Shown piece after piece: positions 1 to 7,421 of a stretch of DNA of 12,112 bases (position 1 is its first letter; each line of letters starts with the position of its first letter). Origin of the DNA: an uncultured Eubacteriales bacterium (GTDB taxonomy: Bacteria > Bacillota > Clostridia > Oscillospirales > Acutalibacteraceae); contig ONWI01000265.1 of the NCBI GenBank assembly GCA_900321515.1, positions 1 to 12,112 on the forward strand. The letters are read 5' to 3'. Below the pieces are notes generated by a model. That model was not told the origin of the DNA. It searched no databases and worked only from the letters and a program-made list of their open reading frames with translations. Both the position numbers and the translations under genes were made by a program.

Positions 1-1
1 C

Positions 2-2059
2 AACGGCGGTCTGGGCAGACTTGCCGCCTGCTTCCTCGACGGTCTGGCAAACGACGGCTACTGCGGCATGGGCTATTCGCTGCGGTATGAATTCGGCATA
101 TTCAATCAGAAGATTATCGACGGCTGGCAGACTGAGCTTCCTGAATTCTGGCTGCCCGGCGGTGAGGTCTGGATGATTCCCCACCGCGAGGACGCTGTGG
201 ATATCCGCTTCTACGGCAGAGTGGAGGAAAGCTGGAGCAACGGCTATTACCACGCCGAGCACAAGGATTACGATGTCATCAAGGCTGTTCCCTACGACAT
301 GATGTGCGCCGGAAAGGACGGCTTGGGCGTTTCCACTCTGCGTCTGTGGGCTGCCGAATGTACTCACTTTGACATCAAGCTCTTCAACGATGGCGATTAT
401 CTCCGCTCTATGGAACGTAACGCTATGGCTGAAATGATCACTAAGGTGCTCTACCCTGACGACAATCAGGCACCCGGCAAGAGCTTGCGCCTTTCGCAGC
501 AATACTTCCTCGTTTCTGCATCAGTGCAGGATATAGTCAAGCGCCATCTGCGCAGACACGGCGGTTCCATGGAGAATTTCGCCGAATACAACGCCATTCA
601 CATCAACGACACTCACCCCACTCTTGCCATTCCCGAATTCATGCGTATTCTGATGGACGAGTGTGGCTTTGACTGGGACAGAGCATGGAATATGACCACC
701 AAGGTCATGGCTTATACCAATCACACCGTTATGGCTGAGGCACTGGAGTGCTGGGATGAGAATCTCTTCAAGTCCAAGCTCCCCCGCATTTATCAGATCA
801 TCTGCGAGATCAACCGCCGCTTCTGCTTCGAGATGGATCAGCGCACAGGCTACGATTACAATAAAGTGGCCCGCATGAGCATTATCCGTGACGGCAGAGT
901 CAAGATGGCTAACCTCTGCGTTGCCGCCTGCCACCATGTCAACGGCGTTTCTGCTCTGCACAGCCAGATCATCAAGGATAGCGTATTCAGCGATTTCTAC
1001 AGCGTAATGCCTGAGAAGTTCACCAACGTGACCAACGGCATAGCTCATCGCCGCTGGCTCAATCAGAGCAATCCGGGACTTGCCTCTCTCATAACCGATC
1101 TCATCGGCGACGGTTTTGTCAAGGACGCCTCCAAGCTGGAAAACCTGATGAAATACAAGGACGACAAGTCCGTGCTCGATAAGCTGGCTGCCATCAAGCA
1201 TCAGAACAAGGTCGAGATGTCCAATTATATTCTCAAAAACAACGGCATTCTTGTCGATCCCGATTCGATATTTGACGTGCAGGTAAAGCGTCTGCACGAA
1301 TACAAGAGACAGCACCTCAACGCGCTGCACATTCTCGCCCAGTACCAGTGGCTGCTGGAAAATCCCAACGCTCCTTTCACTCCCAAGACATACATCTTCG
1401 GCGCGAAGGCAGCCTCGGGCTACTTCCTCGCCAAGCATATTATCCAGTTCATCTGCACTCTTGCCGACCTCATCAACAACGACAAGCGTGTTGACGGCAA
1501 GCTCAAGGTGGTCTATCTTGAAAACTACCGCGTGACCGTCGCCGAGAAGCTCATTCCGTCGGCTGAGATCAGCGAACAGATTTCCCTTGCCGGCACAGAA
1601 GCGAGCGGTACCGGAAATATGAAGTTCATGATGAACGGTGCCATCACCCTCGGTACTGAGGACGGTGCGAATGTCGAGATTCATCAGGTCGTGGGCGACG
1701 ACAACATCATCATATTCGGCATGTCCACACCCGAAGTGGTGAAGACCCGCGGCATGTATTCACCCCGCAACTGCTACAACAACAACCAGCAGCTCCACAA
1801 GGCTATCGACTTCATGAGCGCAGGCTTTGGCGGCAGACAGTTCCACGAAGTGGTTGATACCCTGCTCAACAAGGACATGTACATGGCCTTAGCGGACTTC
1901 AACGATTATTGCAGAGCGCAGAACGATTCTTCGGCACTCTACCTCGATAAATACAGATGGAACTCCATGAGTCTTGTCAACATCGCCAAGTCTGGTATTT
2001 TCGCGGCAGATCGCGCAATCGAGGACTATGCGGAGAGAATCTGGGGACTCAAGAAGTAA
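2..2059 (+). CDS. glgP: Glycogen/maltodextrin phosphorylase, 5'-truncated by window edge
   Basis: A PLP enzyme that phosphorolyses alpha-1,4-glucan from non-reducing ends, giving glucose-1-phosphate in the cytoplasm. The reading frame is open from base 2, beginning NGGLGRLAACFLDGLA, the conserved stretch found about 110-135 residues into full-length GT35 phosphorylases, so only the N-terminus is missing; the ATG at 68 is internal. About 685 residues are visible, against roughly 790-850 for the family. Diagnostic motifs follow in order: HINDTHPTLAIPEF (near 600), TNHTVMAEALE (near 720), NVTNGIAHRRWL (near 1025), VQVKRLHEYKRQHLN (near 1275) and EASGTGNMKFMMNGA, whose lysine (codon 1622-1624) is the PLP Schiff-base residue. 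The frame ends TAA inside a short tandem AAGTAATAG duplication (2054-2071). The next gene is a GH13 hydrolase on the same strand, consistent with a glucan-degradation pair. Regulation by AMP or phosphorylation cannot be judged without the N-terminus. The glgP versus malP choice is a matter of substrate and is unresolved. Confidence 0.96.
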   Translation, partial: NGGLGRLAACFLDGLANDGYCGMGYSLRYEFGIFNQKIIDGWQTELPEFWLPGGEVWMIPHREDAVDIRFYGRVEESWSNGYYHAEHKDYDVIKAVPYDMMCAGKDGLGVSTLRLWAAECTHFDIKLFNDGDYLRSMERNAMAEMITKVLYPDDNQAPGKSLRLSQQYFLVSASVQDIVKRHLRRHGGSMENFAEYNAIHINDTHPTLAIPEFMRILMDECGFDWDRAWNMTTKVMAYTNHTVMAEALECWDENLFKSKLPRIYQIICEINRRFCFEMDQRTGYDYNKVARMSIIRDGRVKMANLCVAACHHVNGVSALHSQIIKDSVFSDFYSVMPEKFTNVTNGIAHRRWLNQSNPGLASLITDLIGDGFVKDASKLENLMKYKDDKSVLDKLAAIKHQNKVEMSNYILKNNGILVDPDSIFDVQVKRLHEYKRQHLNALHILAQYQWLLENPNAPFTPKTYIFGAKAASGYFLAKHIIQFICTLADLINNDKRVDGKLKVVYLENYRVTVAEKLIPSAEISEQISLAGTEASGTGNMKFMMNGAITLGTEDGANVEIHQVVGDDNIIIFGMSTPEVVKTRGMYSPRNCYNNNQQLHKAIDFMSAGFGGRQFHEVVDTLLNKDMYMALADFNDYCRAQNDSSALYLDKYRWNSMSLVNIAKSGIFAADRAIEDYAERIWGLKK

Positions 2060-2105
2060 TAGAAGTAATAGACAATAGATAATAAACAACAGTGAAGGAG
2101 CGCTT

Positions 2106-2131
2106 CGCGCTGAAAATTGTTTTTCAGCGCG
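2106..2131. repeat. Perfect 11-bp palindrome (possible dispersed intergenic repeat)
   Basis: CGCGCTGAAAA (2106-2116) pairs perfectly with TTTTCAGCGCG (2121-2131) around a 4-base loop. No T-run follows, so it is not a classical terminator for the phosphorylase gene, although it could stabilise an mRNA end or weaken readthrough. It lies in an A+T-rich gap of 121 bases with short repetitive motifs on both sides (AGTGAAG at 2091, CTTCACACT at 2153), which gives it the look of a small mobile or dispersed palindromic element. That is inference from appearance only. Confidence 0.55.
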
Positions 2132-2180
2132 GAGGCTCTAATTAAATTCACACTTCACACTAAATATTGGAGGATACGAT

Positions 2181-4067
2181 ATGAAAAAGACTCTTTTCAA
2201 TTCGCGCGATCCTTTTTACCGCAAACCTACCGGTGCTGTTGCCAACGGCACACCGGTTCACTTCAAGCTGTGCCTGCCGAGGTATCTCTGCTGTACGGCT
2301 GCAACGCTCATCATTCACAATGAGCATGAAAACAAGGTTGACAGAGGAAATCTCTTCTGGTGCGGTATGGAGGACGGTGATTTTGAGTATTGGGAGGTGG
2401 ATTACACTCCCGAAGAGGCTTCTCTCAATTACTACTATTTCGAGCTTTCCACATCATCCGGTACGAAATACATCGGACGCACACGTTCCGGACTCGGCGA
2501 GCTTCAGTCTCAGCCCGTTGCGTGGCAGCTCACAGTATACGAAAGCACATTCAAGACCCCCGACTGGCTTACCGGCGGCATTATGTACCAGATATTTCCC
2601 GATCGTTTCTGCAAGTCCGGGGTTGAGCATGAGAATATCCCCTATGGCAGAAAGATGCATGAAAACTGGGGCGATCAGCCCGACTGGGCGCCGGATGAAC
2701 ACGGCATGATCACCAACTCTGACTATTTTGGCGGCGACCTGAAAGGAATTACGCAGAAGCTCGACTATATCAAAGCTCTCGGCGTCAACTGCCTTTATAT
2801 CAACCCGATATTTGAAGCGCACGAGAATCACCGCTACAATACAGCCGATTACCGCAAGATAGACCCCATGCTCGGCACGGAAGAGGATTATGTCGAGATG
2901 TGTGAGGAGGCAAAAAAGCGCGGAATACGCATAATAATTGACGGTGTTTTCTCTCACACGGGTGACGATTCGGTATATTTTAACAGAAAGCATCGCTACG
3001 ACACACTCGGTGCGTATAATTCCAAGGAATCCCCCTATTATTCATGGTTCAAATTCTATCAGTGGCCGGATAACTACCATTCGTGGTGGGGCATAAACAC
3101 GCTCCCGGAGGTCAAGGAGGAAGAGCCTGACGTTATCGAATACCACACAGGCGAAGGCGGAACCGTCGGCAAGTGGCTTGAAAAGGGCGCCTGCGGCTGG
3201 CGTCTCGACGTCGCCGACGAGCTGCCCGACGTATTCCTTGACAGAGTCCGCTATGCCGCCAAGAAGGTTGACCCCGAAGCTGTCATAATCGGCGAGGTCT
3301 GGGAGGACGCCAGCAACAAGGTTGCTTACGGAGAGCGCAGACGCTATCTGCTGGGCAAGCAGCTCGATTCCGTAATGAATTATCCCTTCAAGGACGTTAT
3401 TCTCGGATTCCTCACCGGCTGGTCAGGAGATGAGGCCATCGAGGTTGTCAACAACATCCTGGAAAATTATCCCCCGCAGGTTACGCGCATTCTGATGAAT
3501 TCGCTCGGTACACATGACACGGAGCGTGCCATCACCATACTTGCCGGAGAACCTGCCCACAATCGCGGCAGGGACTGGCAGGCATATGCCAGGATGTCTC
3601 CCGAACAGAGGGAAAAGGGAATAATCAAGATGAAGCTCGCCACAGTGCTTCAGTACACTCTGCCCGGAGTGCCATGTATCTATTACGGAGACGAGGCGGG
3701 AGTCGAGGGTTACAAGGATCCCTTCAACCGCTCGACTTACCCATGGGGCAGTGAAAACAGAGGTCTGATTGACTGGTATAAGCGTCTGGGCAAGCTGCGC
3801 AATGATGTTGACTGTCTGACCGATGGAGATTTTGAGGTTGCCAAGTGCATAGACGCGGTTATGTCCTTTGTACGCAGGGGCAAGAAAGATTCGCTCTTTG
3901 TGGCAGTCAACCGCTCCGAGTTCAATACCCATCACATAGACCTTCCCGAGGGCTTCAACGGCGCGCGCACCGAGCTGGGCAAAGCCTCTGTCTACAATGG
4001 GGTTGTCACTATCCCGCCTATGAGCTGTATTGTTCTGAGAGCAAACAATTACTCTATGTTTAAATGA
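2181..4067 (+). CDS. GH13 alpha-amylase-family glucan hydrolase (neopullulanase/alpha-glucosidase-like)
   Basis: Cytoplasmic glycoside hydrolase that cleaves alpha-glucans or maltodextrins with retention of configuration; 628 residues and no signal peptide. Residues 1-125 form an N-terminal beta-rich domain of the type seen in neopullulanase/cyclomaltodextrinase proteins. The TIM barrel starts at WLTGGIMYQIFPDRF (about 130). Conserved regions seen: YINPIFEAHENHRYNTADY, DGVFSHTG (region I), GWRLDVADELP with nucleophile Asp343 (region II), IIGEVWED with acid/base Glu372 (region III) and LGTHDTERA with Asp446 (region IV), then PCIYYGDEAG. All three catalytic acids are present, so the enzyme should be active. 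A short C-terminal beta domain ends the protein. The start is set by GGAGG at 2169-2173, seven bases before ATG. It follows the phosphorylase gene by 121 bases and is probably part of the same glucan-use unit. The family is certain; the exact specificity (neopullulanase, cyclomaltodextrinase, alpha-glucosidase) is not readable from sequence alone. Confidence 0.93.
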   Translation: MKKTLFNSRDPFYRKPTGAVANGTPVHFKLCLPRYLCCTAATLIIHNEHENKVDRGNLFWCGMEDGDFEYWEVDYTPEEASLNYYYFELSTSSGTKYIGRTRSGLGELQSQPVAWQLTVYESTFKTPDWLTGGIMYQIFPDRFCKSGVEHENIPYGRKMHENWGDQPDWAPDEHGMITNSDYFGGDLKGITQKLDYIKALGVNCLYINPIFEAHENHRYNTADYRKIDPMLGTEEDYVEMCEEAKKRGIRIIIDGVFSHTGDDSVYFNRKHRYDTLGAYNSKESPYYSWFKFYQWPDNYHSWWGINTLPEVKEEEPDVIEYHTGEGGTVGKWLEKGACGWRLDVADELPDVFLDRVRYAAKKVDPEAVIIGEVWEDASNKVAYGERRRYLLGKQLDSVMNYPFKDVILGFLTGWSGDEAIEVVNNILENYPPQVTRILMNSLGTHDTERAITILAGEPAHNRGRDWQAYARMSPEQREKGIIKMKLATVLQYTLPGVPCIYYGDEAGVEGYKDPFNRSTYPWGSENRGLIDWYKRLGKLRNDVDCLTDGDFEVAKCIDAVMSFVRRGKKDSLFVAVNRSEFNTHHIDLPEGFNGARTELGKASVYNGVVTIPPMSCIVLRANNYSMFK

Positions 4068-4227
4068 CTGAGGAAATTATTATTCCGTATTAAGCGGTTG
4101 TTTGGAATACGCTGAATGAATTCCGGATTAACCCAAAGCCTCATGCGATAATTTGTGTGATTGACAAGAGATATATTTTTATTCTCTTGGATTTTGGCTA
4201 AATACAGGTTCTTAACAGATTCTAACC

Positions 4228-4271
4228 GACTTCGCCTTGGAAATTCTTTATTTCCGGGCGAAGTCCTTTTT
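4228..4271 (+). terminator. Intrinsic terminator downstream of GH13 gene
   Basis: GACTTCGCC (4228-4236) pairs with GGCGAAGTC (4257-4265). The stem continues inward as GGAAAT/ATTTCC after a small bulge, and TTTTT follows at 4267-4271. It lies 160 bases after the GH13 stop and immediately before the next promoter, so it isolates the glucan genes from the downstream operon. The 160 bases between stop and hairpin hold no credible gene, only weak inverted repeats (CAAGAGA/TCTCTTG, 4165-4189). Confidence 0.85.
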
Positions 4272-4280
4272 AAAAATTCC

Positions 4281-4309
4281 TTGCACATTGGCAATAGGTG
4301 TGATATAAT
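4281..4309 (+). promoter_or_regulatory. Strong sigma-A-type promoter with extended -10
   Basis: TTGCAC (-35, 4281-4286), a 17-base spacer, and TATAAT (-10, 4304-4309) preceded by TG one base upstream (extended -10). Predicted transcription start is near 4316, giving a leader of about 37 bases to the ATG at 4353. It sits directly after the 4228-4271 terminator and is the only clear promoter seen before the five-gene block ending at 9615. Confidence 0.85.
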
Positions 4310-4352
4310 TTATTCGTGAGCAATAAAATTACCGTGGAGGGATTGTTTACCT

Positions 4353-4787
4353 ATGAATCGTCAGTTAAGCGGCATTTTTTGGCGGCAGACAGGAAGGACG
4401 GGCAGCTTCATTTCCATATGCTTTATAAATATGCTGCTTAATTTCCGCTGGTCGATACCGGCTTGGCTTATTCTGGCGGCGAATTTAATTTTTGGCGTTC
4501 CTCCGCTGTGGGTCTTTTTTACTGTGCTGGCATTATGGCCGCTGGCAGCAATACTGATGACGTCGGTCGTGCGACTGCTCAGAAGGCTTGCTTACATGCC
4601 GGGGAGATACGATGGCTCCGGCCGCGGCACAGTAGTGCATGTGGATGAAAATACTCCGAACAAAAACCCATACTCCGCAACCGGACAGACTGAGGAAAAC
4701 GTTAAAAAAGCCTACAACCTGTCAACGGAGGGCAGGGATTATTACGCCGAATATCTGGAAAACGAAGGTAAAAAATCCGAATTCTGA
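4353..4787 (+). CDS. Small two-helix membrane protein of unknown function
   Basis: A 144-residue protein that I do not recognise. The N-terminal 30 residues are basic to amphipathic. Two hydrophobic segments follow, about 33-49 and 52-73, separated by a tight GVPPL turn, then an arginine-rich flank (RLLRRLAYMPGR, about 74-85) that should lie in the cytoplasm by the positive-inside rule. The C-terminal 55 residues are polar and charged and probably cytoplasmic. No enzyme motif, metal ligand set or signal peptidase site is visible. GGAGGGA at 4336-4342 lies ten bases before ATG. It is the first gene after a strong promoter and is followed, 77 bases on, by the SPFH gene, so it may be a membrane accessory of the YdjI/G/H-like proteins. 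That role is inferred from position only. Base composition resembles the neighbours. Confidence 0.8.
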   Translation: MNRQLSGIFWRQTGRTGSFISICFINMLLNFRWSIPAWLILAANLIFGVPPLWVFFTVLALWPLAAILMTSVVRLLRRLAYMPGRYDGSGRGTVVHVDENTPNKNPYSATGQTEENVKKAYNLSTEGRDYYAEYLENEGKKSEF

Positions 4788-4809
4788 ACAATTAATCAAG
4801 TAGTCTATC

Positions 4810-4828
4810 TCCGGAATAAAATTCCGGA
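4810..4828 (+). other. Short perfect hairpin upstream of SPFH gene
   Basis: CCGGAAT (4811-4817) and ATTCCGG (4821-4827) form a 7-bp stem with an AAA loop, extended by one T-A pair (4810/4828). No T-tract follows, so it is not a terminator. It sits 22 bases before the Shine-Dalgarno of the SPFH gene and could act as an mRNA stability or processing element, or as an operator-like palindrome. Confidence 0.5.
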
Positions 4829-4849
4829 TGATAAAAAATCTAAACAATG

Positions 4850-4856
4850 AAAGGGG
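4850..4856 (+). promoter_or_regulatory. Ribosome binding site that fixes the SPFH gene start
   Basis: AAAGGGG lies eight bases before ATG 4865. The in-frame ATG at 4847 overlaps the upstream edge of this site and has no Shine-Dalgarno of its own, so 4865 is preferred. Confidence 0.8.
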
Positions 4857-4864
4857 TTTCCATC

Positions 4865-6208
4865 ATGGGACTAATTAAAGCAGCAGTTGGCGCGGCAGGC
4901 GGCGTTCTTGCCGATCAGTGGAAGGAATTCTTCTATTGCGAGGCAATTCCGAGAGACACACTGGTTGTCAAGGGACAGAAGCGCATTACATCGCGTTCTT
5001 CCAACACCAAGGGCAACGACAACATTATCTCAAACGGCTCCGGTATAGCAGTCGCTGACGGACAGGCGATGATCATTGTCGAACAGGGCAAGGTCGTGGA
5101 GTACTGCGAGGTTCCCGGCGAATATACATATGATACTTCCACCGAACCCAGCATTTTTGCGGGCAGCTTCGGTCAGAGTATACTTGCCACATTTAAGCAG
5201 ATAGGCAAGCGCTTCACCTACGGCGGTGACACCGGCAAGGATCAGCGTGTTTATTATTTCAACATGAAGGAAATCATGGAAAATCCCTTCGGCACCTCTG
5301 ATCCCGTACCGTTCCGCATTGTTGACAAAAACATCAACCTCGATATCGACGTTTCCATCCGTTGCAGCGGCTACTATTCCTACAAGATCAAGAACCCGCT
5401 GCTCTTCTATACCAACGTCTGCGGCAACGTTGCCGATTCCTTCAAGCGCAAGGAGATCGACGCGCAGCTCAAGTCGGAATTCATCAACGCTCTGCAGCCT
5501 TCATTTTCCCAGATGTCCGCCATGCAGATCCGCCCGAATGAGATTCCGGCGCGGGTGGATGATCTTTGCAAGGCGATGAACGAGATTCTCAGTCAGAAAT
5601 GGCTGGAGCTGAGAGGTATTGCCGTTGTATCGGTTGCCTTTAAGAATCTCAACCTCCCGCCGGAGGATATGGAACTCATCAAGCAGGCTCAGCGCAGCGC
5701 CATTAACCGCGATCCCGGCATGGCAGCGGCTACCATTACCCAGGCACAGGCTGACGCCATGAGAGAAGCTGCCAAGAATCAGGGCGGCGCTATGAATGCC
5801 TTCATCGGTATGGGCATGGCTCAGAATGCAGGCGGAATGAATACGCAGCAGCTCTTTGAGATGAGTGCGCAGCAGCAGGCAGCCCGTCAGCAGGCGGATG
5901 CACAGGCAGCAGCGGCTCAGAAGCAGCCAGTTCCGCAGAACGGCTGGAAATGCGAATGCGGCGCTACCAATCAGGGCAAATTCTGCGAGAACTGCGGCAA
6001 GCCCAAGCCCGAAGCAAACGGCTGGAACTGTCCGAAATGCGGTACCACCAATCAGGGCAAATTCTGCATGAACTGCGGTCAGCAAAAGCCCGCCGGAGCG
6101 CCTCTGTATCGCTGTGACAAGTGCGGCTGGCAGCCTGAAGATCCCCACAATCCGCCGAAATTCTGCCCCGAGTGCGGTGACATTTTTGACGAGAATGACA
6201 TACAGTAA
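4865..6208 (+). CDS. SPFH-domain protein with three C-terminal zinc ribbons (YdjI-like)
   Basis: A 447-residue cytoplasmic protein of the 'virion core protein'/YdjI branch of the SPFH (stomatin/prohibitin/flotillin) superfamily. The start MGLIKAAVGAAGG followed by an aromatic-rich stretch and an SPFH core (about 20-270) is typical. A Gln/Ala-rich linker (about 290-355) leads to three zinc ribbons: C363/C365 with C374/C377 (the first knuckle is C-x-C), C389/C392 with C401/C404, and a rubredoxin-like one at C417/C420 with C434/C437. The B. subtilis YdjI, as I recall it, is shorter (about 320 residues). In that organism the SPFH protein assembles with membrane proteins YdjG and YdjH and helps bring PspA to the membrane during envelope stress. 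Here the equivalent membrane partners follow directly. There is no transmembrane segment, so membrane contact should be through partners. Ribbons 1 and 2 share an identical 21-base DNA segment (5966-5986 and 6047-6067), suggesting internal duplication. The family call is firm; the function is by analogy. Confidence 0.9.
   Translation: MGLIKAAVGAAGGVLADQWKEFFYCEAIPRDTLVVKGQKRITSRSSNTKGNDNIISNGSGIAVADGQAMIIVEQGKVVEYCEVPGEYTYDTSTEPSIFAGSFGQSILATFKQIGKRFTYGGDTGKDQRVYYFNMKEIMENPFGTSDPVPFRIVDKNINLDIDVSIRCSGYYSYKIKNPLLFYTNVCGNVADSFKRKEIDAQLKSEFINALQPSFSQMSAMQIRPNEIPARVDDLCKAMNEILSQKWLELRGIAVVSVAFKNLNLPPEDMELIKQAQRSAINRDPGMAAATITQAQADAMREAAKNQGGAMNAFIGMGMAQNAGGMNTQQLFEMSAQQQAARQQADAQAAAAQKQPVPQNGWKCECGATNQGKFCENCGKPKPEANGWNCPKCGTTNQGKFCMNCGQQKPAGAPLYRCDKCGWQPEDPHNPPKFCPECGDIFDENDIQ
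5966..6067 (+). repeat. 21-bp direct repeat encoding duplicated zinc ribbons
   Basis: An identical 21-base segment, beginning ACCAATCAGGGC and ending TTCTGC, occurs at 5966-5986 and 6047-6067, 81 bases apart and in frame. Each copy encodes TNQGKFC, the second half of a zinc ribbon. The repeat marks a one-ribbon duplication and could support in-frame ribbon loss or gain. Confidence 0.85.
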
Positions 6209-6237
6209 TACTCTCGCGAAAATATTTATCAAATAAT

Positions 6238-6295
6238 GACAAGCCGTCGGTTTTCGTCGCTATGACGGAGCCGGCGGCTTGTCTACACTATTTTT
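6238..6295 (+). terminator. Long hairpin between SPFH and zinc-ribbon genes (leaky terminator or attenuator)
   Basis: GACAAGCCG at 6238-6246 pairs with CGGCTTGTC at 6275-6283. The stem continues inward through TCGG/CCGG and on to CGTC/GACG with G-U pairs and one bulge, around a 5-base loop (GCTAT). TTTTT comes only at 6291-6295, seven bases after the stem, which is late for a standard intrinsic terminator. No promoter is evident before the next gene, so partial termination or 3'-end stabilisation of the upstream message is likelier than full stop. Confidence 0.6.
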
Positions 6296-6316
6296 CATCA
6301 GAGGAGAGATTAATCT

Positions 6317-7396
6317 ATGGCCCAGAACGTGTTAGAATACAAATGTCCATGCTGCGGCGGCAAGATTGAATTCGACAGCACATTGCAAAAAATGAAATGT
6401 CCGTTTTGCGATACCGAATTTGATGTTGAGACACTAAAAAATTACGATAGCGTACTTAATGACAGTTCTCCCACAAAGATGGATTGGGAAATGCCCCAGA
6501 ACAATGAGTGGCAGCAGGGAGAAACCGACAATATGGCTGTCTACAGCTGTCATTCCTGCGGCGGCGAGATCATCTGCGACAAGACGACTGCCGCGACACA
6601 CTGTCCCTTCTGCGGCAATCCCGTCATAATGATGGGGCAGTTTGCAGGTGAGCTTCGTCCTGACCTTGTGATTCCGTTCAAGCTCAACAAGGAAGCGGCT
6701 GTCGCTGCGTTCAAGAATCATCTGCAGGGCAAGACTCTTCTGCCCAAAGCGTTCAAGACCGACAGCCATATCGAGGAAATCAAGGGAGTGTATGTGCCGT
6801 TCTGGCTTTTCAACAGCGAGGCAAACGCACATATCAATTACCGCGCTACCAAGGTCCGCACATGGAGTGACAAGAATTACATATACACCGACACAAGCTA
6901 TTATTCGGTGGTCCGGAAGGGATCGCTCCAGTTTGAGAATATTCCTGTGGACAGCAGTTCCAAAATAGACAACGATATTACCGAATCGCTTGAACCGTTT
7001 GATTTGAGTCAGGCAGTGGATTTTCAGACCGCGTATCTTTCCGGCTATCTTGCCGACAAATACGACGTTTCCCAGGATAAGAGCGTCGAGCGCGCAAATC
7101 AGCGTGTATACAAGAGCACTGAGAATGAATTCAACGCCACTGTGACTGGCTACACCACGGTCAGCACAGAGAATGTCAATATTCAGCTTAATAACGCAAA
7201 GGCGAAATATGCTCTTTTCCCTGTGTGGATAATGACTACCAGATGGAACAACCAGAATTATCTCTTTGCCATGAACGGACAGACAGGCAAATTCGTCGGC
7301 AACCTTCCATTAGACTCAGGAGCCTTTTTCAAGTGGCTTTTTGGCGTCGCCGGAGCGGTCGCGGCTGTGGTAATGTTCTTTATGTGGCTTATATAG
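6317..7396 (+). CDS. Double zinc ribbon protein with C-terminal membrane helix (YdjG-like)
   Basis: A 359-residue protein of the YdjG-like family; relatives are often labelled 'TFIIB-type zinc ribbon' or, misleadingly, 'PriA-like' or 'phage replication' protein. Ribbon 1 uses C10/C13 and C28/C31, ribbon 2 uses C78/C81 and C96/C99. The region after ribbon 2 carries the family's typical IPFKLNKEAA, IKGVYVPFWLF and KAKYALFPVWIM segments (about 120-310). A single hydrophobic helix, about 337-359, ends the protein and makes it a tail-anchored membrane protein with the ribbons in the cytoplasm. GAGGAGAG at 6301-6308 precedes the ATG. It lies 108 bases after the SPFH gene, across the 6238-6295 hairpin, and 25 bases before the TPM gene. 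In the B. subtilis pspA-ydjGHI system the equivalent protein anchors the SPFH protein at the membrane; a like role is inferred here. No nucleic-acid-binding activity is implied by the ribbons alone. Confidence 0.88.
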   Translation: MAQNVLEYKCPCCGGKIEFDSTLQKMKCPFCDTEFDVETLKNYDSVLNDSSPTKMDWEMPQNNEWQQGETDNMAVYSCHSCGGEIICDKTTAATHCPFCGNPVIMMGQFAGELRPDLVIPFKLNKEAAVAAFKNHLQGKTLLPKAFKTDSHIEEIKGVYVPFWLFNSEANAHINYRATKVRTWSDKNYIYTDTSYYSVVRKGSLQFENIPVDSSSKIDNDITESLEPFDLSQAVDFQTAYLSGYLADKYDVSQDKSVERANQRVYKSTENEFNATVTGYTTVSTENVNIQLNNAKAKYALFPVWIMTTRWNNQNYLFAMNGQTGKFVGNLPLDSGAFFKWLFGVAGAVAAVVMFFMWLI

Positions 7397-7406
7397 TTGA
7401 TTGGAC

Positions 7407-7412
7407 GGAGGG
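7407..7412 (+). promoter_or_regulatory. Ribosome binding site that fixes the TPM gene start
   Basis: GGAGGG lies nine bases before ATG 7422. The in-frame TTG at 7401 is upstream of this site and would add seven residues before the signal peptide, so 7422 is the better start. Confidence 0.85.
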
Positions 7413-7421
7413 ATAATAACA

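Noticed and set aside
521..1684. 387-residue open frame on the minus strand inside the phosphorylase gene
   Set aside because: Lies wholly antisense to a highly conserved gene; its protein shows no recognisable family pattern. It is a codon-bias shadow.
4161..4189. TTGACA at 4161 and CAAGAGA/TCTCTTG hairpin as a possible small-RNA gene ending at the 4228-4271 terminator
   Set aside because: No acceptable -10 box at 16-18 bases from TTGACA, and the hairpin is weak (7 bp with an 11-base loop).
4049..4294. 81-residue minus-strand frame in the gap after the GH13 gene
   Set aside because: Reads through the terminator hairpin (4228-4271), overlaps the GH13 stop and the forward promoter, and has no convincing ribosome binding site or family resemblance.
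4847..4864. Upstream ATG giving a six-residue longer SPFH protein
   Set aside because: Overlaps the Shine-Dalgarno of ATG 4865 and lacks one of its own; MGLIKAAVGAAGG is the usual family start.
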